In this document: piece by piece, positions 27,773 through 38,597 of the stretch | Position numbering within the stretch: position 1 is the first letter of the stretch | Layout of the letters: each line of letters begins with the position of its first letter | NCBI RefSeq assembly: GCF_023091245.1 | Contig: NZ_JAHWXN010000001.1 | Span: forward strand, 2,666,001-2,730,000 | Origin: Microbacterium croceum | GTDB lineage: Bacteria; Actinomycetota; Actinomycetes; Actinomycetales; Microbacteriaceae | Length of the DNA stretch: 64,000 nucleotides | Direction of reading: 5' to 3' | The notes under the pieces: generated by a model | The model's database searches: none | Told to the model about the DNA's origin: nothing | Seen by the model: only the letters and a program-made list of their open reading frames with translations | Program-made: the position numbers and the translations under genes

Positions 27773-29175
27773 CAGCCGACCCCTTCGACGACGGCCTGCC
27801 TCTCGGCGCTCCCGTGTGCACCCGGACGCGGATGCCGGGCATGCCGCGGCGTCCAGATGCCGACCTCGGCCGGATCGATCTCTCCCACGAGACGGTTGTG
27901 CCAGTCGATCGCACTCTGATCCGTGAGGCTCGCGATCTGGTCGACGATCACGCGGGCGCGCTCGGCGTCGCTGGTCGCGTCGATGAAGTCGGCGGCGAAG
28001 GCGGGCTCGAGCACATCGGCTCCGGCCGACCACAGCGCATCGGTCGACCACAGCACATCGGCGAGCCGCTTGAGCACGCGGCGCTGTTCCTTGTAGACGC
28101 CCTTCCGGGCCTCGATCGTGACGATCGCCTGGCCCATGATGCCCTTGAGCACCGCGATCTCGACTTCGATCACGCGCGGCACCACCACGTGCGCGTTGTA
28201 GCGGACGAGGGCAGGACCGGCGTAGGCCTCGCGCGTCGCCGCGACGGACGCCCGCGCGAAGCGACCGATCAGATCGCTGGTGAGGTTCTTCAGGCGCGCG
28301 AGATCGCGGCGTGAGCGGTCGAAGGACGTCAACCACATCGCCTGGGAGCCGAGGCGGTACAGCGCGTCCGCCAGCTCATCTCGGGTGAAGTCGTAGCCGA
28401 CCCACTGCTGGATGCGGCCGAGGAGCGCATCGTGCTCACGGGGATCCGAGAGCTGCGAGACGTCGACGTAGCCGTTCACGATCGCATCTTCGAAGTCGTG
28501 GACCGAGTAGCCGATATCGTCGGAGAGGTCCATGATCTCGGCCTCGATGCAGCGCAGCCGCCCGGGGGCTCCCTCGCGCATCCAGCGGAAGACGGCCTCA
28601 TCCTCGGGGTAGACGCCGAACTTCAGGCGCCCACCCGGGTCAGGGACGGGACTGTCGACGGTCCACGGGTACTTGCAGGTGGCATCGAGACTGGCGCGCG
28701 TGAGGTTGAGTCCGACGGAGCGCTCATCCGCGTCGAGGACCTTGGCCTCCAGCCGGGTGAGGATGCGCAGCGACTGCGCATTGCCCTCGAACCCTCCGAT
28801 GTGCTCGGCCCATTCGTTCAGCGCACGCTCGCCGTTGTGGCCGAACGGCGGGTGGCCGAGATCGTGGCTCAGGCACGCGGTGTCGACGACGTCCTCCGAG
28901 ACTCCGAGCGCGGTGGCGAGCTCGCGTCCGACCTGCGCGACCTCGAGCGAGTGGGTGAGCCGGTTGCGGGCGAAATCGGCGGTGCTGGCGGGACTGAGAA
29001 CCTGCGTCTTGGCGGCGAGTCGGCGCAGCGCGGCCGAGTGGAGCACGCGCGCACGATCACGGGCGAAATCGTTGCGCTCCGAGCGGTGCGTCTCCGCGAC
29101 GAAACGCTCGGCGTCGCGCGGGTCGTAGCCGTCGGCACGCGAAGTGCCTCGGCCGGTCGAAGCATCAACCACCAC
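27772..29175 (-). CDS. dgt: Deoxyguanosinetriphosphate triphosphohydrolase-like HD protein
   Basis: HD-domain hydrolase of 467 residues that removes triphosphate from dNTPs. The metal site is seen in NRLTHSLEV (His), SHDLGHPPFGHNGE (His-Asp and catalytic His) and the later Asp in LSDDIGYSVHD. The order dus-dgt-dnaG is conserved in actinobacteria. The GTG at 29175 overlaps the dus stop by 11 bases, and a second GTG follows directly at 29172. Confidence 0.94.
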   Translation of the reverse strand: MVVDASTGRGTSRADGYDPRDAERFVAETHRSERNDFARDRARVLHSAALRRLAAKTQVLSPASTADFARNRLTHSLEVAQVGRELATALGVSEDVVDTACLSHDLGHPPFGHNGERALNEWAEHIGGFEGNAQSLRILTRLEAKVLDADERSVGLNLTRASLDATCKYPWTVDSPVPDPGGRLKFGVYPEDEAVFRWMREGAPGRLRCIEAEIMDLSDDIGYSVHDFEDAIVNGYVDVSQLSDPREHDALLGRIQQWVGYDFTRDELADALYRLGSQAMWLTSFDRSRRDLARLKNLTSDLIGRFARASVAATREAYAGPALVRYNAHVVVPRVIEVEIAVLKGIMGQAIVTIEARKGVYKEQRRVLKRLADVLWSTDALWSAGADVLEPAFAADFIDATSDAERARVIVDQIASLTDQSAIDWHNRLVGEIDPAEVGIWTPRHARHPRPGAHGSAERQAVVEGVG

Positions 29176-30319
29176 TGTTCTCGATCTCCGCTCCTCGCAT
29201 CATCTCCGAGGTCGAGGCCGCGATCTCGCGCGACTCCAACCACTTGTCCGGCAAAGCCGTGCGCTTGGCGTGCCCCGCGCGGCCGCGCTGCCCCTCGGCG
29301 TCCGCGCCGGGATAGGGGGCGGAGTGGTCGAGACGGGCGAGCAGCTCGTCGATCTCGGCGAGGCTGGACGACGTGGCGAGACCGGTGCGGATGTCGCCGC
29401 CGACCGGATAGCCCTTGAAGTACCACGACACATGCTTGCGGATGTCGCGGCACCCGCGATCCTCGTCCTCGAAGAACTCGACGAGCAGTTCCGCATGCCG
29501 CTTGAAGGCGTCGGCCACGAAGCCGAGTGTCGCATCGACCGTCTTGCCCTCTCCTCCGAACGCCGTGGCCAGCTCGCCGAAGAGCCAGGGACGACCCAGG
29601 CATCCTCGCCCGACGACGACACCGTCGCAGTCGGTCTGCTCCATCATGCGCACGGCGTCAGCCGCCGACCAGATGTCACCGTTGCCGAGCACCGGGATGC
29701 TGGTGACAGCCTGCTTGAGCTCACCGATCGCGTTCCAGTCGGCGTGCCCGGAGTAGTACTCACCTGCCGTGCGCGCATGCAGCGCGATGGCGGCCACTCC
29801 GGCATCTTCGGCCGCACGCCCCGCGTCGAGGAAGGTGAGGTGGTCACGATCGATGCCCTTGCGCATCTTGACCGTGAGGGGGATGTCGCCTGCCGCTTTC
29901 ACGGCCTGGGTGACGATGTCGGCGAACAGCGAGCTCTTCCAGGGAAGCGCCGCTCCCCCGCCCTTGCGGGTGACCTTCGGCACCGGGCACCCGAAGTTGA
30001 GGTCGATGTGATCGGCGTGATCCTCGGCCACGATGATCCGCACCGCGTCCGCGATCGTCTTCGGGTCGACGCCGTAGAGCTGGATCGAACGCGGCGTCTC
30101 GGACTCGTGGTGGCGGATCAGCCGCATGGTCGTCTCATTGCGCTCGACGAGAGCGCGCGAGGTGATCATCTCGCTGACGTAGAGGCCGGCACCGTACTCG
30201 CGGCACAGACGACGGAAGGCGGTGTTCGTGATCCCCGCCATGGGCGCGAGGACGACCGGCACGTCGAGGTCGATGGGACCGATGCGAAGCGTGCGCGGGG
30301 AAACGGTGGCGAGAGTCAT
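29165..30319 (-). CDS. tRNA-dihydrouridine synthase
   Basis: FMN enzyme of 384 residues reducing uridines in tRNA. Motifs include VLAPMAGITNTAFRRL, LNFGCPVPKVTRKGGGAALP with the catalytic Cys, and GNGDIWSAADAVRMMEQTDC with the flavin phosphate site GRGCLGRPW further on. The ATG at 30319 has AGAGG at good spacing; the frame open to 30361 is not needed. It is the first gene of dus-dgt-dnaG. It resembles DusB more than DusA or DusC. Confidence 0.94.
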   Translation of the reverse strand: MTLATVSPRTLRIGPIDLDVPVVLAPMAGITNTAFRRLCREYGAGLYVSEMITSRALVERNETTMRLIRHHESETPRSIQLYGVDPKTIADAVRIIVAEDHADHIDLNFGCPVPKVTRKGGGAALPWKSSLFADIVTQAVKAAGDIPLTVKMRKGIDRDHLTFLDAGRAAEDAGVAAIALHARTAGEYYSGHADWNAIGELKQAVTSIPVLGNGDIWSAADAVRMMEQTDCDGVVVGRGCLGRPWLFGELATAFGGEGKTVDATLGFVADAFKRHAELLVEFFEDEDRGCRDIRKHVSWYFKGYPVGGDIRTGLATSSSLAEIDELLARLDHSAPYPGADAEGQRGRAGHAKRTALPDKWLESREIAASTSEMMRGAEIENSGG

Positions 30320-30379
30320 GTCGCCTCTATTCTCCCAGACGCGGAGCCCCTGGTGCCCCATCGACCTAAGCTGTGAAGT

Positions 30380-30874
30380 ATGACCGATTCCGCGCTCCGT
30401 TCGATCCCGTTCACCGACGCCCAGGGCAACGAGAAGACCCTGGATGATCTCGGTGCCGATGTCGTCCTGGTGGTGAACGTCGCCTCGAAGTGCGGGCTCA
30501 CCCCGCAGTACGAGCAGCTCGAGGAGCTTCAGCGTCTGTATGGTGACCGCGGCTTCTCGGTCGTCGGGTTCCCGTGCAACCAGTTCTTCGGCCAGGAGCC
30601 CGGGTCCGTCGAGCAGATCCTCGAGTTCTGCTCGACCACCTATGGGGTGAGCTTCCCCATCAACGACAAGGTGAAGGTCAACGGCAAGAACGCCTCAGAC
30701 CTCTACAAGGCGCTCAAGGAGGCTCCGGATGCCGGCGGCAAGGCCGGTCGAGTGGAATGGAACTTCGAGAAGTTCCTGGTCCTCCCCGACGGCGAGGTAC
30801 TCCGCTTCCGTCCCAAGCAGAAGCCGAACGACCCCGAGATCGTCGGCGCGATCGAAGCTGCGCTCACCCGCTGA
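30380..30874 (+). CDS. Glutathione-peroxidase-family thiol peroxidase (Cys type)
   Basis: Protein of 164 residues reducing peroxides. The peroxidatic residue is C38 in ASKCGLTPQY (Cys, not selenocysteine), with a second Cys at C66 in GFPCNQF, Gln near 73 and Trp in EWNFEKFLV. Such two-Cys forms usually use thioredoxin as reductant, which suits actinobacteria that lack glutathione. TAAGCT (30367-30372) lies seven bases before the ATG, suggesting a leaderless mRNA. Confidence 0.93.
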   Translation: MTDSALRSIPFTDAQGNEKTLDDLGADVVLVVNVASKCGLTPQYEQLEELQRLYGDRGFSVVGFPCNQFFGQEPGSVEQILEFCSTTYGVSFPINDKVKVNGKNASDLYKALKEAPDAGGKAGRVEWNFEKFLVLPDGEVLRFRPKQKPNDPEIVGAIEAALTR

Positions 30875-30890
30875 ACAGCGCTCGACACAC

Positions 30891-30928
30891 GAAGCCCGTC
30901 CCGACTGCGCACAGTCGGGACGGGCTTC
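30891..30928. terminator. Bidirectional hairpin terminator
   Basis: A perfect 17-bp stem (30891-30907 with 30912-30928) with a four-base loop lies between the convergent peroxidase and DsbA-family genes. Confidence 0.88.
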
Positions 30929-30937
30929 TGTACCTGC

Positions 30938-31624
30938 TCAGACGGCGGCGGATTCCTCCGCGGTCTCGTCGCGCTTGGCCCACAGGTCGCGCAGCACATT
31001 CTCGAACGCAGCGGGCGGCTGCGCGCCGCTGATACCGTACTGGCCGTCGATCACGAAGAACGGCACGCCCTGGATGCCGTAGGCACGGGCCTGGTCCTGA
31101 TCCTGGCGCACGTCCGGAAGGTGACGGGCGGATTCCAGAGCCTCGCGTGCGGCGTCGGCGTCGAGGCCGACCTCGGCAGCGAGCTCGACGAGGTCGTCGA
31201 TGCGGCCGACGTGCTTGCCCTCGGTGAAGTAGGCGGACATCAGCCGCTCCTCCATCTCGTGCTGCAGCCCCTCCGCCTTCGCGAAGTGCAGGAGCTCGTG
31301 CGCCTTGACCGTGTTCGTGTGCTGCAGCAGGTCGAAGCGGTACTCGAGTCCCGCGTTCTCGGCCACTCCGGTGACATGCGAGAGCATCTGCTCGACCTGG
31401 TCGCGCGGCATGCCCTTGTGCCCGGCGAGGAAGTCGATCTCGTCGCCGTCGAAGTCGACGGGTGTGTCGGGGGAAAGCTCGAAGGAGTGGAACGTCACCG
31501 TCACTTCCGGGGCGTCGTCGTCGCCGGCGACGGCTTCGAGGCCCTTTTCGAGGTTGCGCTTGCCGATGTAGCACCACGGGCAGGCGATGTCGGACCAGAT
31601 GTCGATGGAGATAGGTTCGCTCAC
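30938..31624 (-). CDS. DsbA-family oxidoreductase (FrnE-like)
   Basis: Thioredoxin-fold protein of 228 residues from the GTG at 31624. The active site CPWCYIGK lies near residue 15 and the cis-Pro region GVPFFVIDGQYGISG near 180. Family members act in disulfide chemistry or as polyketide-type oxidoreductases. No signal peptide is visible, so it is probably cytoplasmic. The GTG gives MSEPISIDIWSD, the common family start. An ATG at 31642 would add six residues, and the frame is open to 31756. Confidence 0.9.
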   Translation of the reverse strand: MSEPISIDIWSDIACPWCYIGKRNLEKGLEAVAGDDDAPEVTVTFHSFELSPDTPVDFDGDEIDFLAGHKGMPRDQVEQMLSHVTGVAENAGLEYRFDLLQHTNTVKAHELLHFAKAEGLQHEMEERLMSAYFTEGKHVGRIDDLVELAAEVGLDADAAREALESARHLPDVRQDQDQARAYGIQGVPFFVIDGQYGISGAQPPAAFENVLRDLWAKRDETAEESAAV

Positions 31625-31681
31625 ATCTTCATCCAACCCCATGCGCCTATGAGCTATTCCGCCGTCTGCTTCGCCCCCGCA

Positions 31682-31709
31682 CCCTGAGCGAGCGCAGCGA
31701 GACGAAGGG
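31682..31709. repeat. Short dispersed repeat of the Microbacteriaceae type
   Basis: A 28-base segment beginning CCCTGAGCGAGCGCAGCG and ending GACGAAGGG lies between the DsbA-family and P-loop genes. From memory, near-identical segments occur many times in intergenic DNA of Microbacterium and relatives. It is partly self-complementary at its ends (CCCT and AGGG). Only one copy is seen in this window. Confidence 0.5.
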
Positions 31710-31731
31710 CGCCCAGAAGACAGCTCATGGA

Positions 31732-31737
31732 TAGGAT
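31732..31737 (+). promoter_or_regulatory. Leaderless -10 element (TAGGAT)
   Basis: TAGGAT lies exactly six bases before the ATG at 31744, and no ribosome-binding site is present, so transcription should begin at the start codon. Confidence 0.55.
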
Positions 31738-31743
31738 TCTCGA

Positions 31744-32358
31744 ATGCTCTCCGCACGTGATCCGCTCCCCTTTCCGCCGGAGCGCGTGCTCGTGGCCGGC
31801 GTCACCGGCTCGGGGAAGACCACGCTCGCCCGCCGCCTCGGCGCGATGTGGGGGCTCCGTCACGTCGAGATCGACGGACTCTTCCACGGTCCAGACTGGA
31901 CACCGCGACCGGAGTTCCTCGACGACGTCCGCGCCTTCGCCGCCGAGGACCGCTGGATCACCGAGTGGCAGTACACGAGCAAGGGCACCGACGAGATCAT
32001 GACCCCGCGCGCGCAGCTCGCGATCTGGCTCGACTACCCGTGGCCCGTGGTGCGCGGTCGTCTGCTTCGTCGCACGCTCAGCCGCAGCATCCGCCGTACG
32101 GAGCTGTACAACGGGAACGTCGAGAAGCCGCTCCGACAGCTGCTCTCGTCGCGTGATTCCGACGACAACATCCTCGCCTGGCAGACCAGGACACGGTATT
32201 CCTGGGCGCAGCAGATGCCGGTGAAGCGTGAGCGCTTCCCGCACCTCACCATCGTGCGCCTGCGCCATCCGCGTGAGACGGAAAGCTGGCTGCGGACTCA
32301 GGCGGACGCGTCCGGCGTATCGATCGCCCCGCCGAAGCGGCGGTCGCGCGAGAGATAG
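31744..32358 (+). CDS. P-loop kinase-like protein (adenylate kinase/topology-modulation type)
   Basis: Protein of 204 residues with Walker [15 protein letters not shown] (19-32), [15 protein letters not shown] and the lid-like region [17 protein letters not shown], resembling the FlaR/topology-modulation group of small nucleotide-kinase-like proteins. The substrate is unknown. Its 3' end overlaps the convergent uppS gene by 61 bases. Confidence 0.82.
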   Translation: MLSARDPLPFPPERVLVAGVTGSGKTTLARRLGAMWGLRHVEIDGLFHGPDWTPRPEFLDDVRAFAAEDRWITEWQYTSKGTDEIMTPRAQLAIWLDYPWPVVRGRLLRRTLSRSIRRTELYNGNVEKPLRQLLSSRDSDDNILAWQTRTRYSWAQQMPVKRERFPHLTIVRLRHPRETESWLRTQADASGVSIAPPKRRSRER

Positions 32359-33101
32359 ACCCCGATCGCCCGCCACAGCTCCTCACGAGAGAAGTCCGGC
32401 CAGAGCGTGTCGAGGAACACCATCTCGGCATACGCCGACTCCCACAGCAGGAAGTTCGAGGTGCGCTGCTCCCCCGAGCTCCGTAGGAACAGGTCGACAT
32501 CCGGCATGTCCGGCACGTACAGATGCCGACGGATCATCTTCTCACTGATCGCGTTCGGCTTCACTCGTCCCGCGGCGACGTCGGCAGCGATGGACCGCAT
32601 CGCATCCACGAGCTCGATCCGACCGCCGTAGTTGACGCACATCGTGAGCGTCAAGGTGTCGTTGCCGCTCGTGAGCTGCTCGGCATACTGCAGCTCCTTG
32701 ATCACACTGCCCCAGAGCCGCGGCTTGCGACCGGCCCAGCGCACACGCACGCCCCACTCGTTGAGCTGATCACGTCGACGGTGCAGCACGTCGCGGTTGT
32801 ATCCCATGAGGAACCGCACCTCTTCGGGAGAGCGCGCCCAGTTCTCGGTCGAGAAGGCGTACACGGAGAGGTGCTTCACTCCGGCCTGGATCGCGCCGGC
32901 GACCACATCGAGCAGCACTTCCTCCCCCGCCTTGTGCCCCTCGATGCGGTTGAGCCCGCGCCGGTTGGCCCATCGGCCATTGCCGTCCATCACGATCGCC
33001 ACGTGCTCGGGCACCGCGGGGAACGCCGGCGGATAGATCCCTGTCCAGTCGAGGGGACGGTACGCCACGGCGTCCTTGTGCGTGAACGGCTTAGGGCTCA
33101 C
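32298..33101 (-). CDS. uppS: Isoprenyl transferase (undecaprenyl diphosphate synthase type)
   Basis: cis-Prenyltransferase of 267 residues making the polyprenyl diphosphate carrier for cell-wall synthesis. Motifs are [15 protein letters not shown] with the catalytic Asp, [24 protein letters not shown], and [20 protein letters not shown] near the C-terminus. The GTG at 33101 overlaps the recO stop (GTGA) and follows AGAAGGAG. The open frame to 33383 is a shadow of recO. Confidence 0.95.
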   Translation of the reverse strand: MSPKPFTHKDAVAYRPLDWTGIYPPAFPAVPEHVAIVMDGNGRWANRRGLNRIEGHKAGEEVLLDVVAGAIQAGVKHLSVYAFSTENWARSPEEVRFLMGYNRDVLHRRRDQLNEWGVRVRWAGRKPRLWGSVIKELQYAEQLTSGNDTLTLTMCVNYGGRIELVDAMRSIAADVAAGRVKPNAISEKMIRRHLYVPDMPDVDLFLRSSGEQRTSNFLLWESAYAEMVFLDTLWPDFSREELWRAIGVYLSRDRRFGGAIDTPDASA

Positions 33102-33841
33102 CGTGCTCCTTCTCGAGGGGTGTCCGATACGTGCGCGAGCGAGCGGATGCCGCGCTCCAGGTGCCATTGAGCGTACGCGGCCACCAGACCCGATGCCGCG
33201 GCGGTGTCCGCGTGCGGTGCCGCATCGATGACGTCCCACTCCCCCCGCATGAGCGAGCGGAGCAGCGACAGGGTCTTCTCCGCCACCCGGGGGCTGCCGG
33301 CCGGTGCGCAGTCGCCGCAGATGAGTCCACCCAGCTGCGCGACGAAGGTCGTGTGCGGACCCGGCGCGGCACAGCGCGCGCAATCCTCGAGCGACGGCGC
33401 CCAGCCTGACAGCGCCATGACCCGCAGGAGGTAGGAGTCGAGGATGCTGCGCGGCACGTGGTCGCCGCGCGAGAGCGCCCGCAGCCCGCCGACGAGCAGC
33501 AGGTACTGGTCGGAGGTCGCCTCGGAGTCACTGAGCCGATCGGCGGTCTCCACCATCGCATTCGCCGCGGTGTAGCGCTCGTAGTGCGCCGCGATCTCGG
33601 AGCCGTAGGAGCCGAGGGACTCCGCCTGCTGCACGATGTCGAGCGAGCGTCCCTGGTACAGCTGCACGTCGGCGACCATGAAGGGTTCCAGTCGGGAGCC
33701 GAACTTCGACGACGTGCGGCGCACGCCCTTCGCGACGGCACGCAGCTTTCCGTGACGCCGAGACAGCATGATGACGATGCGATCCGCCTCACCGAGCTTG
33801 TGAGTGCGCAGGATCACCGCTTCGTCTCGGTAGGTGGGCAC
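33098..33841 (-). CDS. recO: DNA repair protein RecO
   Basis: Recombination mediator of 247 residues. The N-terminal OB fold begins [20 protein letters not shown] and the four-Cys zinc site is seen in CARCAAPGP and LICGDCAP (about 150-180). It helps load RecA with RecR. The GTG at 33841 lies six bases after GATAAT, indicating a leaderless start; the longer frame to 34051 crosses the divergent gene. It is followed by uppS with a four-base overlap. Confidence 0.95.
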   Translation of the reverse strand: MPTYRDEAVILRTHKLGEADRIVIMLSRRHGKLRAVAKGVRRTSSKFGSRLEPFMVADVQLYQGRSLDIVQQAESLGSYGSEIAAHYERYTAANAMVETADRLSDSEATSDQYLLLVGGLRALSRGDHVPRSILDSYLLRVMALSGWAPSLEDCARCAAPGPHTTFVAQLGGLICGDCAPAGSPRVAEKTLSLLRSLMRGEWDVIDAAPHADTAAASGLVAAYAQWHLERGIRSLAHVSDTPREGAR

Positions 33842-33847
33842 CGTTCG

Positions 33848-33869
33848 ATTATCCTCCGTGCGCGACAAT
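33848..33869. promoter_or_regulatory. Divergent leaderless promoters for recO and the TRIC-like gene
   Basis: GATAAT on the minus strand (33853-33848) and GACAAT on the plus strand (33864-33869) each lie exactly six bases before a GTG start (33841 and 33876). The whole intergenic gap is 34 bases, so the promoters are interleaved. Confidence 0.5.
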
Positions 33870-33875
33870 AGAGGC

Positions 33876-34574
33876 GTGACCGAACCGCTCTTCACCATTC
33901 CGCTCTGGGCGGATCTGCTCGGCGTCGGCCTCGGTGGCGTGCAGGGCGCGATGTTCGCGTCAGGATTCCAGGGCCAACGACGGCTGGACTGGCTGGGCGT
34001 GGCGATCATCGGCATCATGATCGGCATGGGCGGCGGTCTGATCCGCGACATCCTGCTCGGTCAGACGCCGGCGACCCTGCAGAGCAACTGGTACCTGTTG
34101 ACGGCGACGGGCGCCGCGCTGCTCGGCATGCTGCTGGCCGGGCTCTTCCATCGGCTGAACACCGTCATCGTCGTTCTCGATGCCGTGGTGATCGGGATGT
34201 TCGGCGCCTTCGGCACCAGCAAGGCCATCGCCTTCGGCATCCCGCCGGTCCCCGCCGTCTTCATCGGCGTGTGCGCAGCGGTCGGCGGCGGAGTGCTGCG
34301 CGACATGCTCATGGGCCTGCCGACGTCGATCATGCATGTCGGCTCGCTCTACGCCGTGGCTGCGGGTGCCGGCTGCGCCTTCATCGCTGTCGCGAACGCT
34401 CTGGCGATGCCGATCACCCTGGCCGCTGTCATCGGGATCGTCGTCACCGCCGTCATCCGCGTGCTCGCTGTCAGCTTCGACGTGTCACTGCCGGAACAGC
34501 GCCGCCTCTACCGCCGCAAGGTCGCAGCCGAGACCGGCGCGATCGCGATCGTCAAGCCCGGCATCGACATCTAG
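33876..34574 (+). CDS. TRIC-type (UPF0126) membrane channel protein
   Basis: Membrane protein of 232 residues with about seven helices in two repeats. Each repeat has the Gly-rich motif [14 protein letters not shown] or [12 protein letters not shown], the hallmark of trimeric intracellular cation channel family proteins. Function in bacteria is thought to be potassium-permeable conduction. The GTG at 33876 fits a leaderless start. It ends before a dispersed inverted repeat shared with the convergent leuA. Confidence 0.9.
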   Translation: MTEPLFTIPLWADLLGVGLGGVQGAMFASGFQGQRRLDWLGVAIIGIMIGMGGGLIRDILLGQTPATLQSNWYLLTATGAALLGMLLAGLFHRLNTVIVVLDAVVIGMFGAFGTSKAIAFGIPPVPAVFIGVCAAVGGGVLRDMLMGLPTSIMHVGSLYAVAAGAGCAFIAVANALAMPITLAAVIGIVVTAVIRVLAVSFDVSLPEQRRLYRRKVAAETGAIAIVKPGIDI

Positions 34575-34624
34575 GCGCTGAGCGTCCGGGGCCCCTGGGT
34601 CCCAGAGCCTTCCGAGTCTGGGGC

Positions 34625-34668
34625 GCTGAGCCTGTCGAACGGGCGAACCACGCTGCGACAGGCTCAGC
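34625..34668. repeat. Inverted repeat between convergent genes (possible terminator)
   Basis: A perfect 13-bp inverted repeat (34625-34637, GCTGAGCCTGTCG, with 34656-34668) has an 18-base loop. The arm sequence belongs to a family of short repeats that I recall as frequent between genes in Microbacterium genomes. It could terminate both the TRIC-like gene and leuA. Confidence 0.65.
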
Positions 34669-34680
34669 CGCCCGGGAGCT

Positions 34681-36553
<1,873 letters not shown>

Positions 36554-36629
36554 GTGGTCATGGTAGCAGGGATGCCGAAACCGAATCGACGATGTTGAGA
36601 CGATCACCGCGAGCCCGACACTCTCAGTC

Positions 36630-37277
36630 ATGAGTACATCGCAGCGTCGCCTGATCCTCGCCTCGGCATCCCTCGCCGGGCTTCTCGCGCTGAGCGCGTG
36701 CGCAACGGGGCCGGGGGGCTCCCCGGCACCGACCAGCACGACGGTCTCGTCCGATCAGCTCCTGGAGTCGGCGAAGCCCGGCCTTCCGAACGGCCGCGTG
36801 ATCGCGACTGGCACGGTGATGGATGTCGCCGGCGATGTGCAGCTCTGCCTCGGCGCCGTCGCGGAGTCGTATCCGCCGCAGTGCAGCGGCATCCCACTGG
36901 ACGACTGGACGTGGGACGGCGTCGACGGCAGCGAGACCAGCGGCGATGTCACATGGGGCACATATGCCGTCTACGGCACATACGATGGCGAGCGGTACCT
37001 CACCACCGATCCGCCCATCATGCTGGCCCTCTACGACCCGATCCGCCCGGAGGACCCCACCGGTGGTGTCGACGGCACGACCTCCGAGGCCGAGCTCACG
37101 ACGATCCAGGACGAGATCGCAGCACGTCTGGGACAGGATGCGCTGAGCATCTCAACAGAGCGCGGCTACGTGTGGTTGCAGGTTGTCTGGGACGACGGAA
37201 CGATCCAGGATGCCGCGGATGCCGAGTTCGGCGACGATGTCGTGGTGGTGACCTCGGCGCTGCGCGAGATCGACTGA
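36630..37277 (+). CDS. Putative lipoprotein, function unknown
   Basis: Protein of 215 residues with a lipoprotein signal peptide: basic start, hydrophobic core and lipobox LSAC (Cys near residue 24). The mature part has two Cys (LCLGAV and QCSGIP) and an acidic C-terminus; no known domain is recognised. The ATG lies downstream of divergent leuA signals, without a clear ribosome-binding site. It converges with the oxidoreductase gene, one base apart. Confidence 0.75.
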   Translation: MSTSQRRLILASASLAGLLALSACATGPGGSPAPTSTTVSSDQLLESAKPGLPNGRVIATGTVMDVAGDVQLCLGAVAESYPPQCSGIPLDDWTWDGVDGSETSGDVTWGTYAVYGTYDGERYLTTDPPIMLALYDPIRPEDPTGGVDGTTSEAELTTIQDEIAARLGQDALSISTERGYVWLQVVWDDGTIQDAADAEFGDDVVVVTSALREID

Positions 37278-37278
37278 C

Positions 37279-38214
37279 CTACGGGATCAGCGCGATCTTG
37301 CCTCCGGGGTGACCGGTCGCGAGGAAGCGGTGGGCTTCGGGCGCCTGCTCCAGCGGAAACGTCCGCGCCACGGGCACGACGATGTCGCCGTTCTGCGCGA
37401 GCGCCGTCAACTCGCCGCGCACCTCGTCGCGGAACTTCGCGCTGGCGGGCATCGAGCCGGCGATCGCGAGGATGCCGACGCCCGATGCACGGCCGAAGGC
37501 GGCGATCGTGGCGATGCGCCCTCGATCCGCGACGAGCTGGAGCGATGTGTCGATGGCTTCGTCGGTGCCGGCAGCGTCGAGGGCCGCTGCGATCGGGGCA
37601 CCGGCGGCCTCCCGCACCCGGTCGATCAGCCCGGCACCGTAGCGCACGGGGACACCTCCGAAACGTCGAACCTCGTCGAAGCGCTCCTCGCTGACCGTAC
37701 CGACCACACGGACGCCGCGGAGGCGCGCCTGCTGCAGCACACTGACGCCCACCGCGCCCGACGCGCCGTGGAGCAGGATCGTCTCCCCCGGCGTCGCGCC
37801 GACGACGGACAGCATCTCGGCCGCGGTCGTGCCGGCGAGCAAGAGGTTCGCTGCCTCTGGATGTGTGAGAGTCGTGGGTTTCGCGAACACCTTCACGGCA
37901 GGAACCGTGATGTCGGTCGCGTACCCGCCGTGGATGCGGAAGGCGACGACCGCGTCACCGATCGCCGCAGCGCCGGAGCCGATGCGCGTGCTCGGCCCGA
38001 TGGCCGTGATCTCGCCCGAGACCTCGTAACCGATCGGCACGGGGAACTCGAGGCCCGCCCGCGCGGCGGCCACATGCTTGGCGTCGGCCGGGTTCACGCC
38101 GGCCGCATGGACGCGGATCGTGACTTCCCCCGCGGCGGGGGCAGCGACGGCATACTCCTCGAAGGACCAGGCCTCCGGCGGACCTGCCATCGTGGCAATC
38201 CAGTGCTGTGCCAT
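37279..38214 (-). CDS. NADP-dependent quinone-oxidoreductase-type MDR enzyme
   Basis: Zinc-free medium-chain dehydrogenase/reductase of 311 residues. The N-terminal GroES-like part has VHAAGVNPADAKHV, and the nucleotide fold has ILLHGASGAVGVSVLQQA. It probably reduces quinones or enones with NADPH. The ATG at 38214 is chosen for GGAGG at seven bases. A 14-bp inverted repeat lies 51-89 bases upstream and may be an operator. Confidence 0.9.
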   Translation of the reverse strand: MAQHWIATMAGPPEAWSFEEYAVAAPAAGEVTIRVHAAGVNPADAKHVAAARAGLEFPVPIGYEVSGEITAIGPSTRIGSGAAAIGDAVVAFRIHGGYATDITVPAVKVFAKPTTLTHPEAANLLLAGTTAAEMLSVVGATPGETILLHGASGAVGVSVLQQARLRGVRVVGTVSEERFDEVRRFGGVPVRYGAGLIDRVREAAGAPIAAALDAAGTDEAIDTSLQLVADRGRIATIAAFGRASGVGILAIAGSMPASAKFRDEVRGELTALAQNGDIVVPVARTFPLEQAPEAHRFLATGHPGGKIALIP

Positions 38215-38597
38215 GGTTTCACCTCCGGTGTTGATCGGTGCGTCCATCATCGCGCGAAACGAGAAGACGGTGGCATTCCGCCGCGGACAGAATGCCACCG
38301 TCTGGGCCTTCCCCTCGGGTGCCCCCCGGATTCGAGAGTGAAGCCTTCGCCTCTGCCCCGCTGATCCTCACCCCCGGTGGAGAACCTGCGTGGCCAGTTG
38401 CGATCCACCCGGTCGCCGAGGACGAGGGCAATCGTTTCCTCGGCGTCCGGATGGCTCACTAGAACGCTAAGCCGTCGGCCCCTTCCAATGCAAAGTCAAA
38501 CGCATGGATAAACTCGTGTGTCAGGAATTCGCTTCTCGCGCAATGTGCCCTTCACAGGAGTCGACGTACGAGGAGAAGGCAGGGGCGACACTCGGCA
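38215..38597. other. 383-bp region without a supportable gene
   Basis: Between the oxidoreductase start and the end of the sigma-factor gene I see the oxidoreductase ribosome-binding site, the 14-bp inverted repeat at 38265-38303 and a short frame on the minus strand (38247-38459, about 70 codons) without a ribosome-binding site or recognisable motif. The part from 38463 to 38540 is visibly less GC-rich than its surroundings. Confidence 0.6.
38265..38303. repeat. Perfect 14-bp inverted repeat upstream of the oxidoreductase gene
   Basis: AGACGGTGGCATTC (38265-38278) is repeated inverted at 38290-38303 with an 11-base loop. It may be a regulator site for the oxidoreductase gene or an RNA hairpin in its leader; it has no T-run on either side. 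Confidence 0.6.

Noticed and set aside
38247..38459. Small minus-strand frame of about 70 codons in the gap before the sigma gene
   Set aside because: It has no ribosome-binding site, no motif and includes the inverted repeat; not supportable as a gene.
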